From Leeuwenhoekiella aestuarii (GTDB lineage Bacteria > Bacteroidota > Bacteroidia > Flavobacteriales > Flavobacteriaceae): 64,000 nucleotides of DNA. Shown in pieces: positions 8,977 through 18,027 of the stretch (positions are counted from its first letter, which is position 1; every line of letters starts with the position of its first letter). The stretch lies in NCBI RefSeq assembly GCF_004104055.1, contig NZ_QOVJ01000003.1:558001-622000 (forward strand), given 5' to 3'. The notes under the pieces are model-generated. The model ran no database searches. It was not told the DNA's origin and saw only the letters and a list, made by a program, of their open reading frames with translations. Both the position numbers and the translations under genes were made by a program.

Positions 8977-10792
8977 TATTTGTAGTTGTTGAATCTTTAA
9001 CTTTTGGCTTGGGTAGTTGTTTTAATTGAGGTTTTTTGGTTTTTGTGGAATCTGTTCCTTCTTGAATCGTTGCTTTGTCATTAACAGGGACACCTATCGA
9101 AGGTGCATCTTCTTCCCGGTTTTTAAAGTCTGAAGGATTTAATTTTGAGGCTTCAGGAATATCGAGTTTTTCATCAGGGATACTATTGTCAAAGAAATCT
9201 TCATCAATCTCCGGTAGTGGAATGCCTTCAATTTTAGTGAGTGTAAACGGAGCCTCTCCTTTAAAGATATCTTCTTTGGTCAACAAACGTTCATCACCAC
9301 GCCAGTTCAATCCCGGGAACTCTCTGGACTCGATAGGGAATTTTGAAAGCGGGTAAACCTCTCCGTCAACTTGTTTCCATTTTGTGATTTCAACTAATTC
9401 ATTTTCTTCTAAAATTGCGGTAATTGAAGCCGATTTACTTTTGTCTATACCTTGTAAAACACCATCATCTCCACGCATATAATTAATACTCTCAGCGTTT
9501 TTTACAATATCTATTTGATGCAATGCATTGTCCAGAAATGTACCGTAAAGCACATCTCCTTTTACTTGATTGAATCCTGTCTTTTCCTTCTGATCAAATA
9601 GCGGAATGGTATCTTGCTGTGCCATAAACGCATTCTCAAAGACTTTTAGTGAATCGAGCTGCTCAGTTTTGGTATTGCTTTTTAAATGGATAGAATCACC
9701 GGTCATTTGGCTGAGTCCGCTCCATAGAATAGGTTTACCAATCATTTGTGTCAATCCGGTTTGCTGATTGATGTGTATAGAATCTGATTTTCCGCTTAGG
9801 TCACTTTTAAAAAGGCGTACATTGTAGTAACCACGAACAATGCGTTTTTCCGGAATTCCGGTAACAACAAGGCGATCTCCGTGAATGTAAATTGAATCGT
9901 TATCCTGAACGGTTATTGCAACAGCTTTTTGGGTTATAAAAACCGAATCCTTATCCTTATAAACTTCAGCATAATGTCCTTTAATGACACTATTGTTAGC
10001 AGTATCTAGAACCTTAATATTATTAGTTGCTGAAGCAAAATTGGTAGGCCGGTCAAAATACAAACTGTCTCCATAAACAGTACGATTGTCATAATCTATT
10101 CGGGAGTTTTTCACAAAATATCCATTATCATTGCGGGTATCATAATAACCCCGTTCACAATAAACAGTGCTAGTTTCACTGGTAATGGTTGAAGGTCCAT
10201 AGAGGTACGCCACACCACTTTCTGAATAAAAATCGAGTTGGTCACTTTCAATAACATATTCCGGGTTGGTGACCACCACATCCTGAATAAACGAATACTT
10301 GTCTTGGTCTAAAAAATATCTACCTATTTTACTGTTGATTACACTTGCGGTATCGCGTAGGGTTCCGCCGGTGCGGTAATAGGCTTGTTGTTTGATTCTG
10401 TCAAAATAGAGCGTATCTGTATCTAAAGTGGCGGTTGGTGTTTTTAAATTCACTCCTCCTGATGCCCAGGCAAATTGGGTATTACCGTTGTACTCCCCAT
10501 AGTTACTGCGCATACTTATGGTATCGCCTTGTTTCATACAGACATTACCAATGGCGCGGACGAAATTTTCATTTTTATAATGAAACGCCAGATCACACCA
10601 CATTTCTATACCTTCATGCTGAATGTAAACCTGATTGGTATTTTTATACATCACCAGAGCTCCCGGATATTTTACTTCATCTATTTGCGAAATATCTGAG
10701 GTGATATCTAATTCTTTCCCTTCCTGTGCAAAAGAGCTTGCAGTGAGAAAAAACATTAAAAAAAAGAGGCTGTTTTTTAAAAAATCAGGCAT
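8966..10792 (-). CDS. OstA-like protein (LPS transport, LptA/LptD N-domain family)
   Basis: A 608-residue exported protein. The start is ATG 10792, which gives a clean signal peptide ending ASSFAQ; the in-frame TTG at 10852 would add 20 residues in front and place the start upstream of the -7 box at 10807. The body is a repetitive beta-rich sequence (for example YLYGPSTITSETSTVYCERGYYDTRNDNGYF) typical of the beta-jellyroll OstA domains that carry lipopolysaccharide across the periplasm. The C-terminal 100 residues are Pro/Lys-rich and probably disordered. Bacteroidota encode this long form in place of the short LptA. It overlaps the following aminotransferase gene by 11 bp. Confidence 0.88.
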   Translation of the reverse strand: MPDFLKNSLFFLMFFLTASSFAQEGKELDITSDISQIDEVKYPGALVMYKNTNQVYIQHEGIEMWCDLAFHYKNENFVRAIGNVCMKQGDTISMRSNYGEYNGNTQFAWASGGVNLKTPTATLDTDTLYFDRIKQQAYYRTGGTLRDTASVINSKIGRYFLDQDKYSFIQDVVVTNPEYVIESDQLDFYSESGVAYLYGPSTITSETSTVYCERGYYDTRNDNGYFVKNSRIDYDNRTVYGDSLYFDRPTNFASATNNIKVLDTANNSVIKGHYAEVYKDKDSVFITQKAVAITVQDNDSIYIHGDRLVVTGIPEKRIVRGYYNVRLFKSDLSGKSDSIHINQQTGLTQMIGKPILWSGLSQMTGDSIHLKSNTKTEQLDSLKVFENAFMAQQDTIPLFDQKEKTGFNQVKGDVLYGTFLDNALHQIDIVKNAESINYMRGDDGVLQGIDKSKSASITAILEENELVEITKWKQVDGEVYPLSKFPIESREFPGLNWRGDERLLTKEDIFKGEAPFTLTKIEGIPLPEIDEDFFDNSIPDEKLDIPEASKLNPSDFKNREEDAPSIGVPVNDKATIQEGTDSTKTKKPQLKQLPKPKVKDSTTTNNEG

Positions 10793-10806
10793 AATATAAT
10801 TTGATG

Positions 10807-10814
10807 CAAATATA
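10807..10814 (-). promoter_or_regulatory. -7 box of the OstA-like gene
   Basis: Minus-strand TATATTTG, a perfect TAnnTTTG match, 14 nt before ATG 10792. No clear -33 element. Confidence 0.5.
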
Positions 10815-10870
10815 ACGGAAAAAGCAGCGGTTAAAGTATTCCCTTTAGTCAAAAATGAAAGCTATTATTT

Positions 10871-11440
10871 TTAAACCGATTGCGCTTCTTTTATCATTTC
10901 AATATAAAAATCTTCGGTTAGGTCATCTTCAGAGAGTTCTAAGTCTGCCAGTAAGCGATAGAGTTTTTCAAAAAGTGCATCAGTTTCCGAATGTTTAGCA
11001 GTTGTAGTTTCGATCTCTATAAAAGAATCTTGCAGTTCATCAAATTGAACAAGCGCAATTTCAACAGTAGCGCTCTCATAATTTAGGTTGAAAACTTCAC
11101 AGTGCTTTGTGTAGTGAGCGGTTTTTGTATATCCTAAGTGAAACAGTATTTGCTCAGAATTGTGATGATCTAAAACGATGGTTTCGTATTCAGGTTTAGA
11201 ACGTGTGACCTTATCAAAAGGTTTGTCTTTAAAAGTTAAATAATGTTTAGATTCGCCGGAATCTAAATTGGTTTTAGTGCGCAAGCGAAACTCCTGATCT
11301 TCTGCTGTTAGCTTATTGTTCTTATCAAAATAGCGATCATCGTAGTCCAACTGAAACTGAGAAATAGGATTCAATTTCTGAATTATCTCTCGGGTTTGAT
11401 CATAATTTTTAAGACGAGCCGTAAGTTCTACTTCATACAT
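10871..11440 (-). CDS. CYTH-domain protein (class IV adenylate cyclase/thiamine triphosphatase superfamily)
   Basis: A 189-residue protein with a CYTH triphosphate tunnel fold. The N-terminal signature is E3-V-E5-L-T7, where the family usually has ExExK; Thr replaces the Lys. Other expected charged strands are present: FRLRTKT, YLTFKDK, EYETIV, EVFNLNYESATVEIALVQF and SFIEIETT. Family members act on nucleotide or thiamine triphosphates or inorganic polyphosphate. The product here cannot be decided between cyclase and triphosphatase, and the Lys substitution makes activity less certain. It stands 50 bp downstream of the metallopeptidase gene on the same strand. Confidence 0.8.
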   Translation of the reverse strand: MYEVELTARLKNYDQTREIIQKLNPISQFQLDYDDRYFDKNNKLTAEDQEFRLRTKTNLDSGESKHYLTFKDKPFDKVTRSKPEYETIVLDHHNSEQILFHLGYTKTAHYTKHCEVFNLNYESATVEIALVQFDELQDSFIEIETTTAKHSETDALFEKLYRLLADLELSEDDLTEDFYIEMIKEAQSV

Positions 11441-11491
11441 AGTTAAGCACTTTTAAGCTTAAAATTAATGCTTTGCAAGGAAGCCTCACAC

Positions 11492-12544
11492 TTATAAATG
11501 CACAACTTTATGAATGAAGTTTAACTTTTTGATCACGGGTTCTGACAAAATAAAGGGATAAGCATCTGCGTGGCCCATACTTCTGTTTAGCGAATTGATC
11601 GAGTAGGTGAGTGGTAAGTAGTGCTTAATGATCTTACGCATATCTGCACCATCATATGGATCAAAATCACAAGCAACCCTCAGGTTGGGAACTTTTGAAA
11701 TTTCAGGGTCTAGTGTAAGACCGAAATTAAACGAAGTCTCAAGCACGTCCATTAAATGTAAGTAATGTGCCCAGGTTTCTGCCCAATCTTCCCAGGCGTG
11801 CATGGTGGCATAACTGCTGATGTAATTATCTCGCCAATTATCTGGGGCTCCGTTTTTATAATGTTTTTGTAACGCTTCACCATAATCTTCTCGGTCGTCA
11901 CCGAAAAGCGCTCTGAATTCTTTCAAGTTCTGCGGATTATTTTTTATCAAAACATCCCAATAAAAGTGACCAACTTCATGTCTGAAATGGCCTAACAAAG
12001 TACGATAGCGTTCAGAAAGTTGTTCTTTAATGTATTCTCTGTGAGCAGCATTTGCTTCCTGAATGTTTAAGGTTATGAGTCCGTTATTATGACCAGTCTT
12101 AACACTGTTAGGATCATTAGGGTCTGAAGCTAAAAAATCGAAGGAGAGGTTAAAAGGAGCATCGTCTATGATGAATTTTATCGGAAGTTTCAACTTGTGT
12201 AAACTATAAAATAACCGGCGCTTTGCTGCTTCAATTTTTTGCCAGTCGAGTTTATTTTCAGGATAACTCAAATCTGGAATCATATGATTGGTGCTGCAAG
12301 CTTCACAATACGTGTTTTCACCTTCTGCTATAACCAACCAATTGCAGGCGTCTAGCTCATAATTAGCACAATACAGCAGAGCTTGTCCTTTATTTACGGG
12401 GTTAGCAACCGGAAGGCTATTTATTGGGAACGAAATGATTTTTTCATCTTCATGAAGATAGCCTAATCCATTACCACATTTTTCACAAGAAGTGTTTTCA
12501 AAATAGACAGGATTGTTGCAGTTTGAGCACTGAAAAAGTTTCAT
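11492..12544 (-). CDS. Zinc-binding metallopeptidase with zinc-ribbon N-terminus
   Basis: A 350-residue cytoplasmic protein of the putative zinc-binding peptidase (Peptidase_Mx-like) family. The N-terminus has a CSNC (6-9) and CEKC (20-23) ribbon and a second Cys set at about 59, 67, 80 and 83. The catalytic HEVGH is at residues 189-193, and EDWAETWAHYLHLMD near residue 255 can supply the third metal ligand. Family members occur widely without a known physiological substrate. It is convergent in no direction: the terminator of purA lies upstream of it, and CYTH follows on the same strand. Confidence 0.88.
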   Translation of the reverse strand: MKLFQCSNCNNPVYFENTSCEKCGNGLGYLHEDEKIISFPINSLPVANPVNKGQALLYCANYELDACNWLVIAEGENTYCEACSTNHMIPDLSYPENKLDWQKIEAAKRRLFYSLHKLKLPIKFIIDDAPFNLSFDFLASDPNDPNSVKTGHNNGLITLNIQEANAAHREYIKEQLSERYRTLLGHFRHEVGHFYWDVLIKNNPQNLKEFRALFGDDREDYGEALQKHYKNGAPDNWRDNYISSYATMHAWEDWAETWAHYLHLMDVLETSFNFGLTLDPEISKVPNLRVACDFDPYDGADMRKIIKHYLPLTYSINSLNRSMGHADAYPFILSEPVIKKLNFIHKVVHL

Positions 12545-12620
12545 AGTTAATTGTTGTTAAGCTTTATAAATGTACGCGTTAAGAGCTTAAGGAATGATAA
12601 TTTATTCAGAAATAAAGCAT

Positions 12621-12652
12621 AAAAAAACCCGCAGCATTTTGCTTCGGGTTTT
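12621..12652 (-). terminator. Terminator of the relA/spoT-fur-purA unit
   Basis: Stem AAAACCCG / CGGGTTTT (12624-12631 and 12645-12652) with an inner GC/GC pairing; on the minus strand it ends in a run of seven T. Confidence 0.85.
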
Positions 12653-12676
12653 AAATATTTCAATAAAAATTTCAGA

Positions 12677-13948
12677 CTATCTATGGATTGTTTGTGTGCG
12701 GTCTGGACCAACAGAAACAATTTTAATAGGCACATTCAATTCTTTTTCTAAAAATTCAATGTAAGCGTTGAGCTCTTTAGGTAATTGGTCATCACCTTTC
12801 ATTTTAGTAAGATCTTCTTCCCAGCCTTTCATTTCTGAATAAATTGGCTCTACGTTTTCAGGCTCAATATTGTATGGTAAGTGATCTATAACTTCACCCT
12901 TGTATTTGTATTGCGTACAGATCTTAAGAGTGTCAAAACCGCTTAAAACATCACCTTTCATCATCATTAATTGAGTGACACCGTTTACACGTACTGCATA
13001 TTTAAGAGCTACAAGGTCTAACCAACCGCAACGCCGCGGCCTACCTGTAGTGGCTCCAAACTCGTTACCAACGCGTCCCATAGTTTCACCAATTTCATCA
13101 AAAAGCTCTGTAGGGAATGGGCCAGAACCCACACGTGTTGTATACGCTTTAAAAATACCAAATACATCTCCTATTTGATTAGGAGCAACTCCCAGACCAG
13201 TACAAGCACCGGCAGCAGTAGTATTTGAAGAAGTTACAAAAGGATATGTACCAAAATCAATATCAAGAAGAGATCCTTGTGCACCTTCTGCTAAGATTGA
13301 TTTTCCGGCTTGTTGTGCCTGATATAAATATTCTTCAGAATCAATAAAAGTCAATGATTTTAAAACTTCAACAGCTTTAAAAAATTCAGATTCTAATTCT
13401 TTAAGATCAAACTCGATTTTGGCATCGTAGAAATCAATCATATCAATATGCTTATCTCTAAGAGAAGCATAGCGATCTTTCCAGTCTGCAAGTTCAAGGT
13501 CTCCTACACGAATCCCGTTACGACCGGTTTTGTCCATATAAGTAGGACCGATTCCTTTTAAGGTAGAACCGATTTTTGCCTTTCCTTTTGAAGCTTCAGA
13601 AGCTGCATCAAGAAGACGGTGTGTAGGTAAAATTAAATGTGCTTTACGAGAAATAAGTAATTTTTCTCTGATGTTTAGCTTAAACTGGGCAAGATTATCT
13701 AATTCCTTTTTAAAGATAACCGGATCAATCACAACACCGTTACCAACTAAGTTGATCGCGTTTTCGTGAAAAATACCTGAAGGAATTGTATGTAATACGT
13801 GTTTAATACCATCAAATTCAAGCGTGTGACCCGCGTTAGGCCCACCTTGAAAACGGGCTATAATATCATAGTCTTTAGTAAGAACATCTACGATTTTGCC
13901 CTTACCCTCGTCTCCCCACTGGAGACCTAGAAGTAAATCTACTGCCAT
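12677..13948 (-). CDS. purA: Adenylosuccinate synthase
   Basis: A 423-residue enzyme that condenses IMP with aspartate using GTP, the first committed step to AMP. The N-terminal GLQWGDEGKGKIVD P-loop carries the catalytic Asp and Lys. Also visible are GGPNAGHTL, the IMP loop GSTLKGIGPTYMDKTGRNGIR, the switch AEGAQGSLLDIDFGTYPFVTSSNTTAAGACTGLG, and the aspartate loop TTGRPRRCGWLDLVALKYA. Its start codon directly abuts the stop codon of the Fur-family gene (no spacer), and a terminator follows it. The order relA/spoT - fur - purA ties AMP synthesis to stringent response and metal/peroxide regulation at transcript level. Confidence 0.97.
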   Translation of the reverse strand: MAVDLLLGLQWGDEGKGKIVDVLTKDYDIIARFQGGPNAGHTLEFDGIKHVLHTIPSGIFHENAINLVGNGVVIDPVIFKKELDNLAQFKLNIREKLLISRKAHLILPTHRLLDAASEASKGKAKIGSTLKGIGPTYMDKTGRNGIRVGDLELADWKDRYASLRDKHIDMIDFYDAKIEFDLKELESEFFKAVEVLKSLTFIDSEEYLYQAQQAGKSILAEGAQGSLLDIDFGTYPFVTSSNTTAAGACTGLGVAPNQIGDVFGIFKAYTTRVGSGPFPTELFDEIGETMGRVGNEFGATTGRPRRCGWLDLVALKYAVRVNGVTQLMMMKGDVLSGFDTLKICTQYKYKGEVIDHLPYNIEPENVEPIYSEMKGWEEDLTKMKGDDQLPKELNAYIEFLEKELNVPIKIVSVGPDRTQTIHR

Positions 13949-14434
13949 TTATGAGTTATTGTCTTCGGTTGTGTTTTTTGTTGAATTCTCTTTGCGGGTA
14001 CCGTAAAAATAAAGGGAGTGTTTGTTGATCTCTATATTAAAAACCTCTTCAATGGTCTTTTTAATAGATTGAATTCGTGGATCGCAAAATTCTATAACCT
14101 CACCGGTATCAGTTAAAATTACGTGATCGTGCTGTTTGTCAAAATAAGACTTCTCATATTGAGATTGATTTTGCCCAAACTGGTGTTTGCGTACAAGGCC
14201 ACACGCCAGTAGAAGTTCTATCGTATTGTAAAGCGTAGCTCTACTAACCCGATATTTTTTATTCTTCATGCTGATGTATAAAGTCTCTATATCAAAGTGG
14301 TCTTTGTAATTATAAATCTCCTGCAAAATCGCATAGCGCTCAGGAGTTTTACGATGACCGTTCTCTTCTAGAAACTTAGTGAAGACGTTCTTTACGACTT
14401 CTTGATCTTTATTTATTGTTGCTTTAGGTACCAT
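13949..14434 (-). CDS. Fur-family transcriptional regulator
   Basis: A 161-residue winged-helix regulator. The DNA-binding half contains [29 protein letters not shown] and [20 protein letters not shown], the classic Fur recognition helix. The metal-sensing half has [20 protein letters not shown], with His and Glu residues of the sensory site. The usual CxxC pairs of the structural zinc site are reduced to single Cys residues in the visible sequence. It could be Fur, PerR or Zur; the sequence alone does not decide. It lies 24 bp after the RelA/SpoT gene and abuts purA. Confidence 0.92.
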   Translation of the reverse strand: MVPKATINKDQEVVKNVFTKFLEENGHRKTPERYAILQEIYNYKDHFDIETLYISMKNKKYRVSRATLYNTIELLLACGLVRKHQFGQNQSQYEKSYFDKQHDHVILTDTGEVIEFCDPRIQSIKKTIEEVFNIEINKHSLYFYGTRKENSTKNTTEDNNS

Positions 14435-14458
14435 AATAGAGGGTGCAAAGTTACGTAT

Positions 14459-16675
14459 TTACAGGCGTATGACTTTGTCGATACCGTTTATTTTTTTTAA
14501 GTTTTCTATAAGCCTGCGTAAATGCTCTTTGTTTTGAACAATGACGGTAATATTTCCTTTAAAAACACCATCGTTTGTTGTGAAATTCAGATTGCGCATA
14601 TTTACGTGCATATGTTCTGAAATCTCGCGGGTAACATGATTAACAAGCCCAAGGGTATCGATGCCGGTTAATTCTAAGTCTGCTTTAAATTCCTGTGCTG
14701 ATGAATCTATCCATTTAGCAGGAATAATTCTGTAAGCGTAATTGCTTTGTAAGGAGATTGAATTGGGGCAGTTCTGTTTATGTACTTTTATGCCTTCTGA
14801 AACTGTTGTGAACCCAAAAACCTTATCACCCGGAATAGGGTTACAGCATTGTGCTAAAGTATAATCTAATTTTTGCTCGTCTTTGCCAAAAACCAAAAGA
14901 TCATACTTTTCGGTAATCTCATCTTTATTTACATGCTCCGCTACGGGAGCTTTGCGTATTTTATTTTTAAAAAAGGTAACAAAAGCATTGCTACGAGAAG
15001 TGGCATATTCTTTTATCATCTTGTTATCTATTGTACCTATCCCAACGCGGTAAAATAAATCCAGACTGGTTTTTAATTTAAAATAGATAACCATTTCGTT
15101 AATCACATTCTCATCAAGACTGATCTTTTGAGAGCGCAATTTTCGTGTAAGGATAATCTTCCCGTCTTCTGCAATAGTTTTCTTCTCGTCTTTTAATGAA
15201 GATTTAATTTTAGAACGCGCACGCGCTGTTGTGGCATAATCTAACCAGTTATTATTGGGTTTAGCGTGTTCTGAAGTAATGATCTCTACCTGATCACCAC
15301 TTTTAAGTTCATGACTCAAAGGCACTAGTTTCCCGTTAACACGTGCTCCGCGAGTGTGCATACCAACTTCAGTATGAATACTGAATGCAAAATCTAAAGG
15401 TGTTGCAGCTTTAGGAAGTGATTTTAATTCTCCTTGAGGTGTAAAGACAAAAATCTCTTTATTGTAAAGATTCAGTTTAAACTGCTCAACAAAATCTACC
15501 GCATTGGTCTCATTATTTTCTAAAGCTTCTTGTAAACGGTTCAGCCATTGATCTAAAGTTTGATCTTCTTCTGTCTCGTTAGATGAACCTTGTTTGTATT
15601 TATAATGCGCCGCATAACCTTTCTCGGCAATCTCATTCATTCGGTCAGAACGAATTTGAACTTCAACCCAACGTCCTCTGAGTCCCATAACTGTAATGTG
15701 CAAGGCTTCGTATCCTGTAGATTTAGGAGAGGAAATCCAGTCACGCAGTCTTGTAGGGTTGGGTCTAAAATGGTCTGTAACTATGGAGTAAATTTTCCAG
15801 GCTAAAAATTTCTCGCTTTCAGGAGCAGCCTTGTAAATAATCCTAATTGCAAATTTGTCATACACCTCGTCAAACGGAATATTCTGTTTGAGCATTTTTC
15901 GGCGTATGCTGTAAATAGATTTAGGTCTGCCTTTTATTTCATAATCCAGAATCTCTTTGTCCAGCGATTGTTCAACAGCTTTTGTAAACTCTTCAATATA
16001 TTGATCTTGCTGCTCTTTAGTCTCTTTCATCTTACGCGAAATGTCTTTAAACACTTCAGGTTCGGTGTACTTTAGACCAAGATCTTCAAGCTCTGTTTTA
16101 ATGTTATAAAGACCTATACGGTGCGCAAGGGGCGCATAGATATAGAGCGTTTCACTAGCGATCTTTACTTGCTTATCTGGCCGCATAGAATCCATCGTTT
16201 GCATATTATGCAAACGGTCTGCAATCTTAATGATGATTACCCTAACGTCATCGTTTATGGTAAGCAACATTTTTCTAAAATTTTCTGCCTGTAAAGAAAC
16301 ATCCCGATGCTTCTTTAAATTAGAGATTTTAGTAAGACCGTCAACAATACGCGCTACGGTTGGTCCAAATAATTCTTCCAGATCTTCAAGCGTATACGAG
16401 GTGTCTTCTACAACATCGTGCAAGAGGGCGGCGGCAATAGAAGTCGCATCCATACCAATCTCACTGGCAACAATACGTGCTACAGCTAGTGGGTGAAAAA
16501 CATAGGCTTCACCAGATTTACGACGCTGATCTTTATGCGCATCTACAGCCACCTCAAAAGCTTTTCTGATCATTTTTTTATCATCATCAGAAAGCGTGCG
16601 GTAACTTATGCGTAACAATTCTTTATAGCGCCTTGTAAGCTCTTTATTTTCTTTTTCTATATCAACCGTAGTCAT
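14459..16675 (-). CDS. Bifunctional (p)ppGpp synthetase/hydrolase, RelA/SpoT family
   Basis: A 738-residue stringent-response enzyme. The HD hydrolase domain is complete, with HD at residues 86-87 in LLHDVVEDT and IKIADRLHNMQTM. The synthetase domain contains RLRDWISSPKSTGYEALH and VEVQIRS. A TGS domain (IFVFTPQGELKSLPKAATPLDFAFSIH in two parts), a zinc-finger-like CCNPIPGD region and a C-terminal ACT domain follow. Both active sites look intact, as expected for a single Rsh enzyme in this phylum. It heads the unit with the Fur-family gene and purA, with a good -7 box at 16707-16714. Confidence 0.96.
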   Translation of the reverse strand: MTTVDIEKENKELTRRYKELLRISYRTLSDDDKKMIRKAFEVAVDAHKDQRRKSGEAYVFHPLAVARIVASEIGMDATSIAAALLHDVVEDTSYTLEDLEELFGPTVARIVDGLTKISNLKKHRDVSLQAENFRKMLLTINDDVRVIIIKIADRLHNMQTMDSMRPDKQVKIASETLYIYAPLAHRIGLYNIKTELEDLGLKYTEPEVFKDISRKMKETKEQQDQYIEEFTKAVEQSLDKEILDYEIKGRPKSIYSIRRKMLKQNIPFDEVYDKFAIRIIYKAAPESEKFLAWKIYSIVTDHFRPNPTRLRDWISSPKSTGYEALHITVMGLRGRWVEVQIRSDRMNEIAEKGYAAHYKYKQGSSNETEEDQTLDQWLNRLQEALENNETNAVDFVEQFKLNLYNKEIFVFTPQGELKSLPKAATPLDFAFSIHTEVGMHTRGARVNGKLVPLSHELKSGDQVEIITSEHAKPNNNWLDYATTARARSKIKSSLKDEKKTIAEDGKIILTRKLRSQKISLDENVINEMVIYFKLKTSLDLFYRVGIGTIDNKMIKEYATSRSNAFVTFFKNKIRKAPVAEHVNKDEITEKYDLLVFGKDEQKLDYTLAQCCNPIPGDKVFGFTTVSEGIKVHKQNCPNSISLQSNYAYRIIPAKWIDSSAQEFKADLELTGIDTLGLVNHVTREISEHMHVNMRNLNFTTNDGVFKGNITVIVQNKEHLRRLIENLKKINGIDKVIRL

Positions 16676-16706
16676 AATTTAAAAGTACAACTATATCCTA
16701 AAAAAG

Positions 16707-16714
16707 CAAATGTA
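16707..16714 (-). promoter_or_regulatory. -7 box of the relA/spoT-fur-purA unit
   Basis: Minus-strand TACATTTG, a perfect TAnnTTTG match, 31 nt before ATG 16675. No clear -33 TTG. Confidence 0.5.
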
Positions 16715-16777
16715 AATGCAGCTTCTGTTTAGAAATAGATTTTGAAAAAAAATAAAGATCTAAAATCAACTTAACTC

Positions 16778-18016
16778 TCAACGAAGCCCTTTTAGATTAC
16801 GATAGCGCTGCAATAAGGTTGGGTGAGAATAATGCAATTTTACGTAGAGCGTATGCGGAGTTAAATTGCTAAGGCTATTGCGAGAAAGTTTTTTAAGTGA
16901 ACGTATTAGAGGTTCGCCTGCATACGTGTCTTTAGCATAATTATCTGCTTGATATTCAAATTTACGCGATAGTAAGCTCATTAAAAATCCTGTAACTCCA
17001 GAGATTGGTGTGTATAGTATTCCAAAGGCAATCAACCCGATGTGGAAACTAGGCTGGGTTACGCCTAATGCTTCAGAAAATATGGGCATACTTATAAAAA
17101 TACCTAATAACCAAAGTGTAAAACCGGTAAGTAAAATTGAAGTGACTAAGTTGATGATAATGTGGTTCTTTTGGTAATGACCTACTTCATGTGCCAATAC
17201 CGCAACAATTTCTTCTTCCTCTAGATCGTTAATTAAAGTGTCGTAAAGTGTGATTCTTTTTTCTGTACCAAACCCTGAAAAATAAGCATTTGCTTTTGTG
17301 CTGCGTTTAGAGCCGTCAATCACAAAAATATTATTCAGTTTAAAACCTACAGCAGCAGCGTAATTCTCAATTTTTTCGCGAAGGGAGCCTTCTTCGAGAG
17401 GTTGTTGCTTATTGAAAAGCGGCACGATAAGTTTTGCATAGAACATGTTCACAACTACCGCAAAAACAGCAAAAACGATCCAGGCATATAGCCAGAAAAA
17501 ATCCCCGCTATACTGATAAAACCAGATTACCAAAGCGAGTAAACCACCGCCGACAATAATGGTCATCAACCAACCTTTTAGCTTATCTACAAAAAAGAGG
17601 GTGGGAGTTGACTTGTTAAAACTGAAGCGTTCTTCAATAACAAAAGTTTTGTAATAGCTAAAGGGGGTTGTAAGAATATCAGAACCAATCATGATGATCC
17701 CAAAAAAAATAAGACCAACCATGATCTCGTTTGAACTTACGGATCGCGCTAAATTATCTAAAAATGCAAAGCCATCAGCTAAGAAAAAAGCTAAAGTTAC
17801 TACAAGCATAAAACTCGAGGTCAGTGTTGAGAATTTTGCATTTACTTTCTTATAGTCTTGTGATTTGCGATAGCTTTCTTCATCATAAACATCAGCCAAT
17901 TCCTGAGGAATAGGATCATCAAAATGTTTTGCATTTAAAGCGTCTAGAATTTGATCTATTATAAAACTGATGCCGATAAAGCCAATGATGATATAAAAAA
18001 CGAGTGTTGGGGTCAT
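16778..18016 (-). CDS. M48 family metalloprotease (Ste24/CAAX protease type)
   Basis: A 412-residue inner-membrane zinc protease. The HExxH site is H276-E-V-G-H280 within VLAHEVGHYQKNH; the third ligand is expected in FEYQADNYA near residue 360. Several hydrophobic segments (residues 4-22, 63-85, 95-115, 150-190, 290-345) make the Ste24-like membrane chamber. Bacteria lack CAAX prenylation, so the role is probably membrane protein quality control. It begins 11 bp after the end of the SpoU-type methyltransferase gene, implying a shared message. Confidence 0.94.
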   Translation of the reverse strand: MTPTLVFYIIIGFIGISFIIDQILDALNAKHFDDPIPQELADVYDEESYRKSQDYKKVNAKFSTLTSSFMLVVTLAFFLADGFAFLDNLARSVSSNEIMVGLIFFGIIMIGSDILTTPFSYYKTFVIEERFSFNKSTPTLFFVDKLKGWLMTIIVGGGLLALVIWFYQYSGDFFWLYAWIVFAVFAVVVNMFYAKLIVPLFNKQQPLEEGSLREKIENYAAAVGFKLNNIFVIDGSKRSTKANAYFSGFGTEKRITLYDTLINDLEEEEIVAVLAHEVGHYQKNHIIINLVTSILLTGFTLWLLGIFISMPIFSEALGVTQPSFHIGLIAFGILYTPISGVTGFLMSLLSRKFEYQADNYAKDTYAGEPLIRSLKKLSRNSLSNLTPHTLYVKLHYSHPTLLQRYRNLKGLR

Positions 18017-18027
18017 AGTATGGTGTT

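Noticed and set aside
10435-10704. Plus-strand frames opposite the OstA-like gene
   Set aside because: Antisense shadows rich in His, Tyr and Cys.
10793-10852. Longer N-terminus of the OstA-like protein from TTG 10852
   Set aside because: It would precede a perfect -7 box and place 20 extra residues in front of a complete signal peptide.
12547-12735. Minus-strand 62-codon frame between purA and the metallopeptidase
   Set aside because: It overlaps the end of purA and runs through its terminator; the composition is not protein-like.
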